Below, one piece after another: positions 1 through 12,914 of a stretch of 64,000 nucleotides of DNA. Position 1 is the first letter of the stretch; each line of letters opens with the position of its first letter. Source of the stretch: Nymphaea colorata (Eukaryota > Streptophyta > Magnoliopsida > Nymphaeales > Nymphaeaceae). Both the position numbers and the translations under genes were made by a program. The stretch covers positions 5,809,528 through 5,873,527 of the forward strand of contig NC_045140.1 in assembly GCF_008831285.2 (NCBI RefSeq), written 5' to 3'. Below the pieces are notes generated by a model that saw only the letters and a list, made by a program, of their open reading frames with translations, searched no databases and was not told the DNA's origin.

Positions 1-1289
1 AGACATTAAAAACATAATTGATACCTTGTGTAATAGGATGAAAGATAGCGGTTTCTGTTCTCAACTAGGTAGTAGGACACAATATTCCTCCTGCTCATCC
101 GCAGTGGGCTCTCGAGTTGCCTGTTTAGAAAGTCCAGAAGGTCCAATTTTAAGCCTTTATGCAAACCGGGTCAACAAACCCTCTAGGTCTCCCTTTACCC
201 TAAGAATTATGCCTATCTTTGGCTTGTACATGAGGTGATGCCCATGTAGTCAAATCTATGACTCTTTCTCTAGCAATTGCGGCCCCCGGGAATAAAGTTT
301 TCGAGATTGAGAGCTGAAGAAGTTCCAAATGAAAATCTAGTACTTTTTGAACCTGAATTTATGCACTTTCAATGATTTTTTGAGCAACCAAGAATGCCCT
401 AAAGGAATGCAGACATAAACCAACCTGCAAGGTGCGTTTGATGGCATGGAGAAGTTTATCTATTGGCTGCCTTCTATGTGGATAACTTTTCTATGGTAAA
501 AATATTCCACTATACTTTTCACATAGATAGGGCTACCCACGGAGTTATTTGTGAATGATTTCCCCTATATTTGAGTGGAAAATGTAAAACCACCAACATT
601 CTTCATTCAGTAAAAAGTAGAGTTCCCCATGAAGCAATGGCCGTTTTGATTGTAAGAAAAACATTTACTCTGTGCAAAAGTTATCCTCACTCTATTAAAG
701 CAACCAAACATAAGGCGAGGTAAGTCAAACTTGACTGCTTGAAACTGAGCAGAAAACGATGACCACTCTTTGCCAAATTTTTTAGCCTAAGTGATCTCAT
801 AAAGCAATACTAATTGGAGCATCAAACATAACTTTCGTGAACTCGTTCCGAGTTTCTTGAAGTTTTTGCCATTCTCAACTCAATTCTATATCAATTCATA
901 CATACATACATACTTGGTAGGAATACAAGATCGAGTTGATCTAAACATATCAAGTAAGAAACAAAAGCCAAGGGCCTTTCCTCTTTTAGTTGCTCCTAGA
1001 GTTTAGGGTTCCGTCAGCCGTTCAATTGCGCAGTCATCGAGCACTTTTATCAGCCCCCAGTTCAACCAGTTATGCCGAACCCTGCAATTTGACTTTAGTA
1101 TAGGGTTTTGTCAATGCATTTTGACTTTAGTATAGGGTTTTGTCAATGCATTTTGCTTATTCACTATATTGTTTGCATGTGAATATGTACAATAAATAGA
1201 CGGGTCTTATAACATGAGGTCTAAGTCCAAGCAGGGGCCGAGATCTGGCCAGCTTAGATCCAATTATGCTAGACTTGAGACATTATAAC
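1..1289. other. Intergenic DNA, no supported gene
   Basis: No reading frame here has recognisable domains or splice-consistent extensions. A 70-codon plus-strand frame near the left edge matches nothing I know. The stretch is AT-rich and holds a short CATA microsatellite near 897-913 and a 32-bp tandem duplication at 1088-1151. Confidence 0.5.
1088..1151. repeat. Tandem duplication, 2 x 32 bp
   Basis: Two adjacent identical 32-bp copies (1088-1119 and 1120-1151), each starting TTTGACTTTAG and ending TCAATGCAT. The identity suggests recent slippage or unequal exchange. Confidence 0.9.
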
Positions 1290-1459
1290 CAGTAGTAGCA
1301 GAGCTACATATATTGGCAGTGACAAAATTTTTATTTATTTTACATATTTTTACATAAATGTCTTATAATTATTTACTTATTTATATATGTTATGACTCAT
1401 AAAAAATGAAAATTTCTACCATAATGCCCAGTAGCCAAAAAATTGTGGCTTTGCCAATG
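1290..1459. mobile_element. hAT-type MITE, 170 bp
   Basis: The left end is CAGTAGTAGCAGAGC and the right end is GGCTTTGCCAATG, which are inverted relatives of the CAGTGGCGGAGCC termini seen in six other elements of this window. The flanks are ATTATAAC on the left and ATTACAAC on the right, a 7/8 match consistent with the 8-bp target duplication of hAT transposases. The interior is AT-rich with no coding capacity, so it would have needed a transposase from elsewhere. Confidence 0.75.
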
Positions 1460-1873
1460 ATTACAACCCAAACCAAACCCGAACAATTAACGTTAACAAT
1501 CACATATGATTTTACCTTGGTTTAGGGATATGTCTCCAAAACCCCAAAATGTATGTGTTCAGTCGGGTTTGATGGTTTGTGAAAGGCGAGGGTCTATGAC
1601 TCTGTATTTGAATTTGTATTAAACGGCACACCTTTTAACTTGATTATCAAACAACCACTGTTTGCAGTATAAAAGAGTAGTATCCACAAAAATCAAACTG
1701 ATGACACATCGTCAGTACAACCTTTAGGCCGACTAACTATGCTATAACTCTCAAGATCTCAATCCAATCTAGCCATCAAATTAAAATCGAGAACCAAAGG
1801 TGGACCACACTAATCCAGATCGGAAAAACCAGATCCGGGTAGAGGAAGTCCGAGCTCCTTTCCACCGACAGGA

Positions 1874-1900
1874 GGGAGGGGCATTACGGGTAATTCGGGG
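1874..1900 (+). other. Potential G-quadruplex motif
   Basis: Four G-tracts (GGG, GGGG, GGG, GGGG) are separated by loops of 1, 6 and 6 nt, fitting the canonical G3+N1-7 pattern. Such clusters are unusual in this AT-rich window. Folding is inferred from the pattern only. Confidence 0.5.
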
Positions 1901-2276
1901 CTCATCCGACTGAAACTGCACCGTCACCACGAATGGACAAGAAAGCGGATAGGGTCATGGTGGTTAAATTGTCCGTGCTGGTGGGTCTTTGTCAAGCGTT
2001 GGTGACGTAGACCCTCAACAAAACGCCCATCAAAAAGACGAATGGAGAAAGGTGCCAATTTTTATTTTAAAATTAATCAAATAAATATATACAATTATAT
2101 ATATATATATATATAATATAATACCAAAATCTTTTACATGTCTTCTTCCATTCTTATGTTAATATTTTTAGGTGAGCGAAAGGGTTATTTAGTACTGAGT
2201 TTCCGCATGTTTCAACTTACATGTAGAACTCACATTCTTTATGGTATATGAGAATAGTCTTTTACGGGTTCTACTT

Positions 2277-2302
2277 GGGGAGGGAGGAGGGGGGCGCTTG
2301 GG
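2277..2302 (+). other. Potential G-quadruplex motif
   Basis: G-tracts of 4, 3, 6 and 3 are separated by loops of 1, 4 and 5 nt. The motif sits in a noncoding stretch with no gene close by. Confidence 0.45.
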
Positions 2303-3025
2303 CCATGGCCTTACTGTAGGGAAATAAAAAAAAATTACATTGAAATTAAAAATTTTTAGTTGCAACACGTATTATTTGGATTCAGGTTCAGATTATCTTC
2401 ACTTGAATTCAGAGGTTACACTGTTTGGCCTGCTCGTAAAAAAAAATCCTAGCTCAGTTCCTGAAAAGACCCTCCAATGCATCACGAGTCCGTCCGCTAG
2501 TTCTAACTAGGCCTCTATGTTAAACATATAGAATAGAAAATGAGGTTTGTTAATGTTAACATATTATTGAGAAGAGAATAGAAAATGTGTCAAGTTGAAG
2601 TCCTATAGATTACTTATGTAAAAGAAAAAGGAGCGCTGCTCGCTATAATCCCCATTGAACTTATAAAGTAATCAATTACATTCCTTATAAAGATTTTCTT
2701 CATCAGTACCTTCCCTTGTTTTGGATTCGAATAGTTAAAGATTGGCTATGGGCCTAATTACAATAACGAACTATTAGCATATGTTGTCTGTTTTAGCTGA
2801 CATAAGCCTAGATTCTTCACAGATACAGCACCACTCTCCTTCCTCCTCACGTGAAAGCCACATGGCGCACTTGCTCCTAGGCACCACATGGCCCAGTTCC
2901 AACCACCACTAACTTCACTCAGCCGCACTCCAAACTGTCGGCACCAGTCAATTTCTAATATTTAGAGATCTAAATGATTCAGATTTGGTTCTAAATCAGC
3001 TTTTAATTAATTTAGCGTGATAAAG

Positions 3026-3026
<1 letters not shown>

Positions 3027-3080
<54 letters not shown>
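3027..3080. repeat. (TA)n microsatellite
   Basis: About 27 uninterrupted TA units, likely length-polymorphic. Confidence 0.95.
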
Positions 3081-3082
<2 letters not shown>

Positions 3083-3644
3083 TTCATTCCATGTAATCTT
3101 GTGTAGGCAGTTGCCCACATGAACCCATCTAGTTTGGTTCATTGCTTTTTAGTGTTATTGTGGTGTGTATTTGAAAAGTTCAAGATTCTGCTTCAAACAG
3201 CATAAAATAGCTGGTCGGGATGCTGGTAACATATCTCTAGTTTATGCGTGCTAAGTTATTAAAGCAGCTCTGGATCCTGTAATGAAGGAAAAGGGGGTCG
3301 ACTCGCTTTTTTGAATGCTGGGGAAGAATTTTTTTGAAAGTTCTAAGCTCCACTATATATATATATATATATGGTTTAATTTGGTGGTCAATGCTGCAGC
3401 TGGGGAGGTATATATGGTCATGGTGGAGATGTGGTTCCCACGGTCCAGCTAATTGATGATGTGTAGATTTGACTTTAACAGGATCGTAGATTGTAGTATT
3501 TCTCTGTGTGACAGTATCTTTTGACTCGATCAAAGTTGGACTAAAAAAAATAGGCCTTTCATACTCCATCGAATTGATTTGCTAAGGGTTAAGTTGGTCA
3601 TTATATTGATGAGAGTAGATATGCAACAATAACCAGCCTCAAAA

Positions 3645-3848
3645 CAGGGGTGGAGCTACATTTTTTTCTTTATAATGTGTTAAATATATAGTTAACAATC
3701 AAGTTTACCTAAGTTCGCAGGTCATGACCTGGGTTCCGTATGACTGCTCTATATGACTGAACTTAGGTCCACCTAAATCCAACTATAAATTTAAGGTTTT
3801 AGGGTTTTAGAGTACGCCACATAAAAACCCTACCTATCTCTGCCCCTA
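3645..3848. mobile_element. hAT-type MITE, 204 bp
   Basis: It starts CAGGGGTGGAGCTAC and ends TCTCTGCCCCTA, imperfect terminal inverted repeats. It is flanked by a perfect 8-bp direct repeat CCTCAAAA (3637-3644 and 3849-3856), the hAT-type target-site duplication. It is noncoding and belongs to the GGCGGAGCC-terminus family found repeatedly here. Confidence 0.85.
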
Positions 3849-3856
3849 CCTCAAAA

Positions 3857-5021
3857 GGTATTGGTGCATTAAAGGAGACACTGGCCAATAGAGAAGTAGA
3901 CATTTATTGGGCACCAGCGCTGCACGCACTCCAAAGGCTACAGAAAGGAGTGAGCTTTGGTTCTCACTTGCCTTAGGATTTTCTTTTTATTTTCTTAAAG
4001 GGCCGTTTGATGCATTGGAAATATGGAGTTAGAAATAAGTTTTCAAAAGCTTATTTCAAGAATTAAAGAAATGGAAACAAAATCCGAATTTCGAAACTCC
4101 TTTGTGTTTGGTGGACTTGGGTTTATATTCTAGAAAATATAAACATGAATAACTGAATTTGATTAGTTGATTATTGGTAGTGAATTTTATTATAGTGACA
4201 AATTTAGAATGGAAGAAAATTTTACATGAATAACTGAATTGCATCTCAAAAAAATTCAGAGTATTGACAACATCAATAGGATCCCTAGGGGTAGTTTTAA
4301 TGGGAAGAATTGAATGTTCTTCCCTAAAACGTTTTTGGGAAAGCGTGAAAGAATGAAGATGGAACAATCATTTGTTAAAAAAAACAAAAAGTGAAAAGGA
4401 AATATAAAAGCTTCAATAAAGACTAATTCATAGCTATTAAATAATAAAAACGTTTAAACAGTAGTTACAAAATTATAAAATAATAGTAAACTTGAATCCG
4501 CGCATTTTATATGAGACCATAGTTTTACCAATCATGGATTTTATATTACCTTTTCTAAAAGCATATGCTTTTATAGATTGTCAATGCGCCAAAAGCTTTG
4601 TCACAGCCAAAGAATGGAACTCTTTTTCTTAGCCTTTTTTTTTTTTGGGTTGAAAACGGGTGAATCTTAGTAAAGAATAATAATGGCAATTGAGAGTCAC
4701 CTAGCTTATTTATTAAGGGCAGTTTGATTCATTATGATGGAGAGTTGAAAGAAAAATATGGAGAAAGAATGATGAACTAATATTATTCAACCATCATGAT
4801 AGATTAGATAACTCTAATAAATGAGATGAGTGGATGAAGACTTTGAATAGCTAGAGACACCATTAACTTAATATATATATATATATATATATAAATAAAA
4901 GATGTATTGGATTCATTTAGTTATCCGCATGTCCTAATCTTTCACATATGTGGGTCATTACATTCATTCCGTTGTGCAACTGAGAGATTTGGATGAATAG
5001 ATGTTTGAAAAATTTTAGCTT

Positions 5022-5073
<52 letters not shown>

Positions 5074-6967
5074 CATCTCTTCACATTTTTTATAATGTTC
5101 TCTCTCCCTTTCTTTCCCCCTCTCTCTTCATTTCTTCACACATGATACTAGCAATCAAATCACTTAAAAGCTCTTGGTGCGTTTTAAAAACTCTTCATGT
5201 ATCACCGATGGCACTCCTAGCAACTCTTGACACGTCGTTAAGTGTTTTTGAAATATTAAAATATGAAATGTTAAGAGTTTTCAAATGTGAGTAGACATAG
5301 AACTGGGTATTGATGGGTATAAAGTTGAAAGTCAGACTTAGACAATTAACTAGCGGGCCTGACTTGGGCCATTGGCAAAGGGTTCAAGCCAGCCTGAGCT
5401 TGACTTTGTCTAGCCTTGGGCTGGGCCGGCCCAGTCCGATGACCAACCTTATATATATATATATATATTTTTTTTAATTTTTTTTATACAAACTAGAACT
5501 CACGTCAAAGACTATATATATATATAATTTTCAAATATTTATAGAGACGGCCAATTTTGGTGCTTCAACTTGAGCGCACGTCAAAGACTTTCGTCCACAC
5601 CGCGTTTTCTCATTATCGAAAATGTTTTTTTTAGTTAATTTTCTTTTCATCTATTCTTAGCCGTTACCCAAACTGATCCGGATCCGTTTTCCTGGGGCCC
5701 ATATCATGCACGTTTCACCCAACCCGAGTACTCAAAACAAGGAAAGTGGATCCTAAAGATTTTGATAGGCGCACGACCCACGACCCAATTCCTTGCCCAT
5801 TAAATGGTGCACAAGGGGAGGAGATAATAATGCTCACTGAGCACTGTTGCCAGAGCCGATTCGGAAGCCGAATTGTGAATATATCGGCCTGTGGTTGAAT
5901 CGGTAAACATTAATTAAAAAAACAGACATTTTTTAAATCACAGTTATAAATATCATTTTCAGAGAGATTTTTCTTACATATAATACCGCGACCATGACGA
6001 AAATGGGAAAATATGGCAAATATTTACAAATATAAAAAAATAAGAAAAAAAAGTAAATGAAAAGCTAGCAAGACAGCAAGTAGCTAAGCAACAAATAACA
6101 ATTAGAAAAAGAAAACAAGCAGTTTGATGTAAAAAACTGTGAAAGAGCATATAAAAGGAAAAAAAAATGAAAAAGCATGTTTTAAACATTGTTTTTATCA
6201 TTTCGTTTATTTTTTAAATGAATGAGACCATTTTATTCAGCTGACTCATTATTCGAGTTTTGAATGCATTTTTTTGAAAAAAAAAAACATGTGTTTTTTG
6301 AAAGTATGATTTAAAATAACTAAAAATCATTAAAAATGAGAAAAAATTTCAAACATTCTCAACAAAAATCTACAAACCAACAACACACCACACTAAAAAT
6401 CATCAATTTGCTAACTATTCCATTCGAATCAGCCAATTCTAAAACTAATGTCTTTTTCTGTCGAGCTTTCTCATAGTGCCTTAACTTGAAGGTTTCTTAT
6501 GATCGGAAAATATATATTTAAATGGAAAAAGAAGACTCTAGTCACATGAAAGATGAGTAAAATTGGGGTCGTTTTCATGCGTAGCTTAGAAGCTAGCTAT
6601 TCATCTAGCGGTGAGAAATAAATGCAAGATTTTTTGACTTCTCTTGGTGATTTAATCGTCCCAGTCAAACGGTGGATAAAATAAGGAAGAAAACCAAAAT
6701 TCTTGCAGGGGATAAGGTTCCCATCTTTATAATTAGGAAGCAAAAACATGCAAGGCACATGAGGTGGCAACGGTAAAGATTCCCACTTTAATGACACAAC
6801 TCATCTTTTTGACATTTTATCCTCAATCATCGTTATCCATACTATATATATATATATATATATATTTCTTCTTCCTTCTTCAAGTTTACTGAAAATTGAA
6901 CTTTGTTTATCTTGTAGATTGCGTTTGATTACTTCGAATCTTAGATATCGATACCCTTTATCTTTAA
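3857..6967. other. Intergenic repeat-rich DNA, no gene seen
   Basis: The stretch holds (TA)n arrays near 4870-4892, 5022-5071 and 5450-5468. Two starts, GGGCCGTTTGATGCAT near 4000 and GGGCAGTTTGATTCAT near 4718, resemble left ends of Tourist-like MITEs whose right ends I could not find. A GC-richer patch at 5310-5445 is typical of dispersed plant repeats. No coding signal was found. Confidence 0.45.
5022..5071. repeat. (CA)n(TA)n compound microsatellite
   Basis: A short CA run passes directly into about 20 TA units, followed by AT-rich DNA. Confidence 0.9.
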
Positions 6968-7363
6968 GGGCTTGTTTGATGGGTAGGATATTTCCTGTAA
7001 CTATGTAAATGAAATTCAAATTTTCTAATTTTTTTTTTCCCATCATACTTGGGATGAAAAAGGTGAACGTTGGGTTGGTTTTGAGAAAGTTTTTTCCCAA
7101 AATTTTCTTTCCATCTCAAAGGATAGAAAAATGTTTCCATGATGAAAAAAGTTACCGTTGGATTTTCAAGCAATGCTTAATCCAACTACTTAGTTTTTTG
7201 TTCTTTCATTATGAGAAATTTTTTTCCTGGAACACAAACTCAAGCACAACCAACACAAATAGGTTTTTGGAAAGCTGGATTTTGTTTCCATTTCTTCAAT
7301 TCCTAAAATAAGTTTACGGAAACTTCTTTCCAACTCCATGTTTCCAATGCATCAAGCGGCCCC
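6968..7363. mobile_element. Tourist-like (PIF/Harbinger) MITE, 396 bp
   Basis: The left terminus is GGGCTTGTTTGATGGGTAGG. The right terminus read in reverse complement is GGGGCCGCTTGATGCATTGG. The element is flanked by TAA on both sides (6965-6967 and 7364-7366), the 3-bp target expected of Tourist/PIF-Harbinger elements. The interior has no transposase. Several small open frames on both strands within it are compositional. Confidence 0.75.
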
Positions 7364-7366
7364 TAA

Positions 7367-10300
7367 TGGAAAAGAGAGTATCGATTTTCCTCTCTTTTTT
7401 TTCAGCATTGAATGTGCGTGTCTGCGAGAAAGAAAGAGAGAGAAAAGATTCACTGGCTGTTTCGCCATGCAACAGGTGCAGAATGAAAGATAGAGAGAGA
7501 AGAAGATAAAAGAAAAGGATGCTTCCTTGACCGCAATAGCGGTCGAGGTCAAGAGAGATGATGTGGAAAGACACATCAAACGGGGCTTGAAAACTCCGGT
7601 TTTAAGATCCTTGGATATGAGATCCTCATACAGTTTCAATTTAAGATCTAAAGCTATCAAATGCAACCGCAAGGATGTGTAAAGGGTGGGTATGTGGTAG
7701 AAATTAGAAATGAAGAGATGCTTTCCCCCACCAAGATGAAGGGAAGGATCAGACAATTGAATGGATATTGTAGAAGGTGCGAAAAAATAGTACGCATTGT
7801 ATTTATTTAATTTTAATATCAAAATTTCTAAATTAATCCGTTTTCTCAAATATTGTCTAGTATTAAATGTATGATAGATATTATTTGCTTCATTTTTTTA
7901 CAACAAAATTGACGCCTTGTATGCTCCAGATGATGAAGAACGGTTGAACAAAAAGCATTCACAGCCATCTAATGATCAAAATCGGCCGATTCAAGTTCAC
8001 CCGCAGCAAATAATCGATTCTATTCATCAGCTGATACACGTACCTGGCATGCAGTAATTGAGTTTTGTTATTTCTAAACATGATTTTAAACTTTTGATGG
8101 TTTTATCGATTTTTATATATTTTGCTATGATTTTTTTTAAAAATACTTTATATTTTTGCCCTATTCATAACCCCGAGAGACGTAACGTAGGTGGTCGGAT
8201 TGGGCAGACTGGTGAAAGGCCGGTCGTCAGTTCGATTCTAAGGGAATTACTCATCTGAACTGCAAACGATGGATGCACAATACTCTAGTTGACCCGTGTA
8301 TCGCTCTCCAAGTAGGTCTAAAAGCAACCCTTAACCTAGAGAGTAAAGGCAAAAAGTGAGGGGTTTCGGCGTCTCCTCCCACAATTCCAGTGATGAATTA
8401 TATGATGAAGAGGTGAAGATCAATTATATGTCTTAATTAAGAGGATTGTTTTGCTTCTCTTTCATTCTCCAACGGCACATTAATTAGTCAACCTGTGTTT
8501 GGTAGATTTTAATCAATGGCACATTAAAAAGAGTTGTTACTCATTTGGTGAGGCTTAGCAGCTGCTTGCTGCACGTTAGAGAAAAAGAAAAGAAAGACGA
8601 GGTTCCTTATCTTCTCGATATTGCGCTCTTAGTTTAGAGGGGATATAAATGGATTATTAGCCAATCTGGTGCTTAAGTTTTCTGTTTCAGTGGTTCAACC
8701 GAACTATTTGCGAACTGACGAAAATATTTAAAAAAAAAATTACTTTTCGGAAAAGTATATAAAAGTTTGCTAAAGATTATCTTCAAAAGAACAATTTTAA
8801 AAAATGGGCATGAATCGAATTCGTTTGCCACACATTGTAGCCGAAATAAACTGATTTTAATAACATGTATTCTATATATATAAAGAGAGAGAGAGAGAGA
8901 GAGATCTGAGAGAGAGAGAGACAGAGGGAGAGTTGTTTAAATTTTTAATTGTATAGTATGATTTAGGCATTGAGCCGAAAAGCTTATCATCAACATCCAT
9001 GGTTTTTATCTAATAAAGTTTTACATCGATAGCGTGGAAATATGAGCATCAAAAGGAATCATAAGCGAGCCGCCAAATTTTGAAAACCAATTTCCGGTCT
9101 CTACCAACCACTGAAATTTCGTTGGCCGTTGTTTAATCAGCTTATTAAACAATTCAACCATGAAACATCGCCATTTTAAAAGTGCAGAAAATACTGTGCA
9201 GGTAAAGAAGAAAACTCTCGCTTATCCACAAGATAATTTTTTATTGAATCTGTAAAACGAACGAACACGGTGTGATTGTAATTAAAAAGCCTTAACATAA
9301 AATGGGCAAAATGTTACTCAAAAGTTAAAACACACAAAAAAAGTCTTTTAGTTTCTAACACAGACTTTCTCTTACATATTAAGAGAGGGGGGAGAGAGAG
9401 AGAGAGGAACCATAGAAGTTCAATATCTTTTTCTTCGTGTCCTTTTGTGAAGCCTAATTGCTTCAAACATTCCTGCGCACCAACTCATTCATAAAAATAT
9501 TTTATAATATGTTGACGAGGTACCATCTGGTGATATGCTTGTCAGATGAGTCAGATCTACAAGGACCCTGATGGTGAGATTTCTAGAACATTTGGCCAAA
9601 AGGAGTTCACTCCCACTAACATACATTAATTTTCCACTGATACATAGAACAAGTACACCATGTGTATTTTTTTCCTTTTGTCTTCTCTAGCAGTAACTAT
9701 CTGCCCCAAGACTTGACCCTCTCCAACTTCTCTTTGAGACATTAGTGGTGAGGAGATCAGTGGGGGGTGTAGAGAGAGAATCTTATTTCCTTATTGAAGA
9801 CCTCCAACCAAAAGGAAGGGCACCCTTTCCTTTTCATCAGAACTATTTCTATAGAGAGAGAGAGAGAGAGGCTCCACTATGAGTAAAGTAATGGTTCATC
9901 TCTTTCTTCTGACTTGCCATCCACAACTACAAGGCCCAAACATAGGCATCATGTTCATGTTAGGAACTACTGTAAAATACCTTCATGTACCACAGTGACC
10001 ACATGCACCATGTACCCACAATATTCCAATGCCACAAATCTCTCTCTCTCTTTCCCACATGCATGGACACATGCAAAGCAGAATTGAGATATCAACTGAT
10101 TAAGATTGTGCACGGTTTGTGGCCCGGACCTTTTGCTTTTTGTGGAGGAAAATATGCGGCACTCTTAGTCTGTCCGTTTCTAGCCGCAGACCACACCCGT
10201 CCATCAAAAGTTTTGTCGAAAACATGAAAATTTCATGGAGCACCCACATCAGACTTCTGCACTTCTGCTGGTGACTCGAGTGCCCGTCGGCCAAAATATC

Positions 10301-10563
10301 CTGGCTCCGCCATTAGTTTCTTGTAGTGAATTTCACGTTCTTTGAGCTGGTTCTATCTTCTTTGTCTTCTTATTTAGCATTGATTTGGATAGGTCTTGTT
10401 ACATTGTGGTGTTGGGTTTACTGCGATCTCACATCTTTGGTGGTATCAGTTACGATCACTCACTATGGATGCCCTTATAAAGTACGGTTGATGGAATGTT
10501 GGTAATTGTTCTTTTCTTCTTTATGAAAAGTTGGAACATAGTTTTCATTGTAGTGGAGTTTCA
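7367..10563. other. Intergenic DNA with microsatellites, no supported gene
   Basis: A 165-codon minus-strand frame at 7352-7849 starts inside the MITE and shows no domain or splice context, so I do not call it. (GA)n tracts lie near 8884-8925 and 9384-9405, with a shorter one near 9854. The remainder is AT-rich. A lone MITE-like terminus CTGGCTCCGCCATTAG lies near 10290, just left of 10563 in the same block. Confidence 0.45.
8175..8260 (+). mobile_element. Possible tRNA-derived SINE head
   Basis: A pol III box-B-like AGTTCGATTCT lies about 35 nt downstream of a weak box-A-like GGTCGGATTGGGC. This spacing resembles a tRNA-derived SINE head, but neither a 3' tail nor a target duplication was identified. 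Confidence 0.3.
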
Positions 10564-10700
10564 TGATTTAGCTTTTAAGTAGGGCTTGCTCATAGAGTGG
10601 ATTATGGAAATCCTCCTGTACTTTTGCACATATATATATAAAGTACAGGAGGGTTTCCATAATCCACTCTATGAGCAAGCCCTACTTAAAAGCTAAATCA
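10564..10700. repeat. Near-perfect 61-bp hairpin (inverted repeat)
   Basis: Arms 10564-10624 and 10640-10700 are reverse complements over 60 of 61 positions, with a 15-nt (TA)-rich loop. The single difference would be a G:U pair in RNA if the minus strand were copied, or an A:C mismatch for the plus strand. A third partial copy of the arm (10709-10739, about 30 nt, two differences) follows in the right-arm orientation. No transposase termini or target duplication were recognised. It could be a foldback element, a young miRNA or siRNA-type inverted duplication, or replication-slippage debris. Confidence 0.9.
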
Positions 10701-10739
10701 GAGAGAGATGCAAAAGCACAGGAGGATTTCCATGATCCA

Positions 10740-12871
10740 ATCGTTTAACCACTTCAAATTGTGATCCAAAGCGGTAGATGAAGGGTTGGAAGTGAGCAAT
10801 ATCTTGGCTGGTGGCTCATGGAACCTTTGTGTTCAATTTTTTATCTTGCATCATGTAGCAATTCATGGCAATGTACTAACACCAAGAAAGGCTCAATCTG
10901 TTAGGGTAGTTTTGCAGCAGATACACTCATGGAATATTAGTTTTAGTGTTTCATAAATTTGAACCAATCTTTGAGACAGATTCATGAAAAATTGTTCTCT
11001 GTTAAGAACTAGGACTCCTCTCACCTTCCCCTTGTCCTCAGGGTCTAAGGCTGCATTGGTTCAGGCAAGCGGATGACACCCATAATAATTAAACGAGGGA
11101 CTGCTTGTCTACTTGCCGCTATAAACTCCTGGGGGGCAAGAGAGGGCACAGCCAGTTGATGACTTTTAAGTCTTGCATTACAATAATAAGTTTAAAGATA
11201 AGTTACTATTGACAAAAACAATTGTTCCAAACTGTTTCTCTCTGCTCAATGGCCACCACTTTAAATCTAAAAGCCAAAAGAAAAGCTCAAAAGGCAGCAG
11301 CTTTTTTCTCTGCTTCCCATAAGGAAAAGGAAAATTCTTACCAGTGCTTTATGCACAAGCAGCAACAGAGATTCCTGCACTAACTCTTAGGTCATTGCCC
11401 ATAACCGTGTTCCCTCTGACACCAGCCTTACCTTTTTCTGCGATTAAGACTTTTTCATTTCCTGTGGTGAGACAGAAGGCAGACAAGGTCTTCACTGTGT
11501 ATGAGGTCCATAGACCGAAGCATTTAAATTCACCACATTTCAATGTCTCCCAATCAATACTGCGTTACTTTTTTGTGAACAACTTCACTGCTTCCACCAT
11601 TCAACTCCTTTTGCAGATATTATGTACACTATTGATGATATTATGTACACTATTGATGGTTCTGTAATCTTTCAAAAAAGAAATCTAGAGGAGATTAGGC
11701 CAGATAGTGCCTCCAAGATGAGGGTCTTGTGGCTAATATGGCTGGGAAATGGGTTGCCCAGTCGGCCATGTCTGAAAATCCAAGGTGCAATCATGCAGGA
11801 TTAATCCAGGGATTTTCAGCTTTATGGATGCATGGGAATGTCAAATGTCTATATGTTATTAGCCATCAACATAAGTCATGTTCTTCCTACAAAACCCAAT
11901 TAATTGGCTCATTTCCACTCGATCAGTTGGTACTCTAATTTGAACTTGCTGTTGAAGAAGCCAAATAGTTTTGGTTTGGATTTATAGCAAAAAATTCTGA
12001 ATGAAATACTCAATACTTGTGATTTGCCAAATAAATGTTGAACACAAAAGCTCAGAAGTATGAGTTCACCGGTTATGATTTTTCTTTTTCCGGGTTGCAA
12101 TAAATCTTGAATAGCCAATTTTGATGGTTGGAGTATATATCCAAAACTCAAATAATAGTTGCAGGTTCGTGCAGTTTTTGGGTTACAGCCGAATCCAGAT
12201 GGGTATAAATTGGCAGGATCTCAGTACACATGGAATCTAAATACAATATGAAATTAATGCTCAATTAGATATAGTTACAAGGGCCTGGTCAGTCGCATAT
12301 CCATAACTTAAATGCGAGCAGCTGGCGCCCCAAGGGATCAGGGCTATAATTGCAGTTAGCACTCAAAGTACCACACTTATAAGAGTTGACCATATTTAGT
12401 AGGGCAAAGTTGAAATCACGGGCATAATATAGTTGGTTCCATTGGTACCTCGGCAACGGATTGGGGAAAAAGGGGGAGGAGTGTGGAGAGGAGGGAGGAG
12501 ACGGGGTGAAGGGGAGAGATTTCCACCTCTCATCAAATCACCATGGAAGAATCTCACATTTTCAGCTCTAAGGTGTGGAAAGTGTGAAATTATCAGGTGT
12601 TAGTCAAAATCCAGCCACAAAGGGCTTGCGACTGTCGCGCATTTGCAGTCTGTTATAGTCCTGCGGCTAATCTTTCATACTGAATCCACATAACTCTTGT
12701 TAGAGTCTTTGGTGCTCCAGATGATCATGCATTTATAGAGAACACCACTCATTTCACCTTCTTATGCTACTGTGTCAGTGTAGAACAAACAAGCTTTCTG
12801 CATCATTGGAGAGTTTTGCAAACACAGATCATCTAGTTTTTTATCCTCGAAGACTCTGCCTCTCTCTCAAA

Positions 12872-12914
<43 letters not shown>

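Larger units (their letters stand above)
1460..3636. other. Intergenic DNA with (TA)n and G-rich tracts
   Basis: No gene is supported. The stretch contains (TA)n runs near 2097-2115 and 3027-3080, two G-tract clusters on the plus strand (1874-1900 and 2277-2302), and part of a minus-strand 110-codon frame at 3237-3569 that overlaps a TA repeat and shows no domain. Confidence 0.5.

Noticed and set aside
26-238. Plus-strand 70-codon frame with phrases loosely like RNA polymerase or organelle proteins
   Set aside because: Only a vague resemblance, with no motif that could be aligned and no continuation in any frame beyond 238.
7352-7849. 165-codon minus-strand frame
   Set aside because: It begins inside the Tourist-like MITE, is rich in Leu/Ser/Phe from pyrimidine tracts, and shows no domain or splice site.
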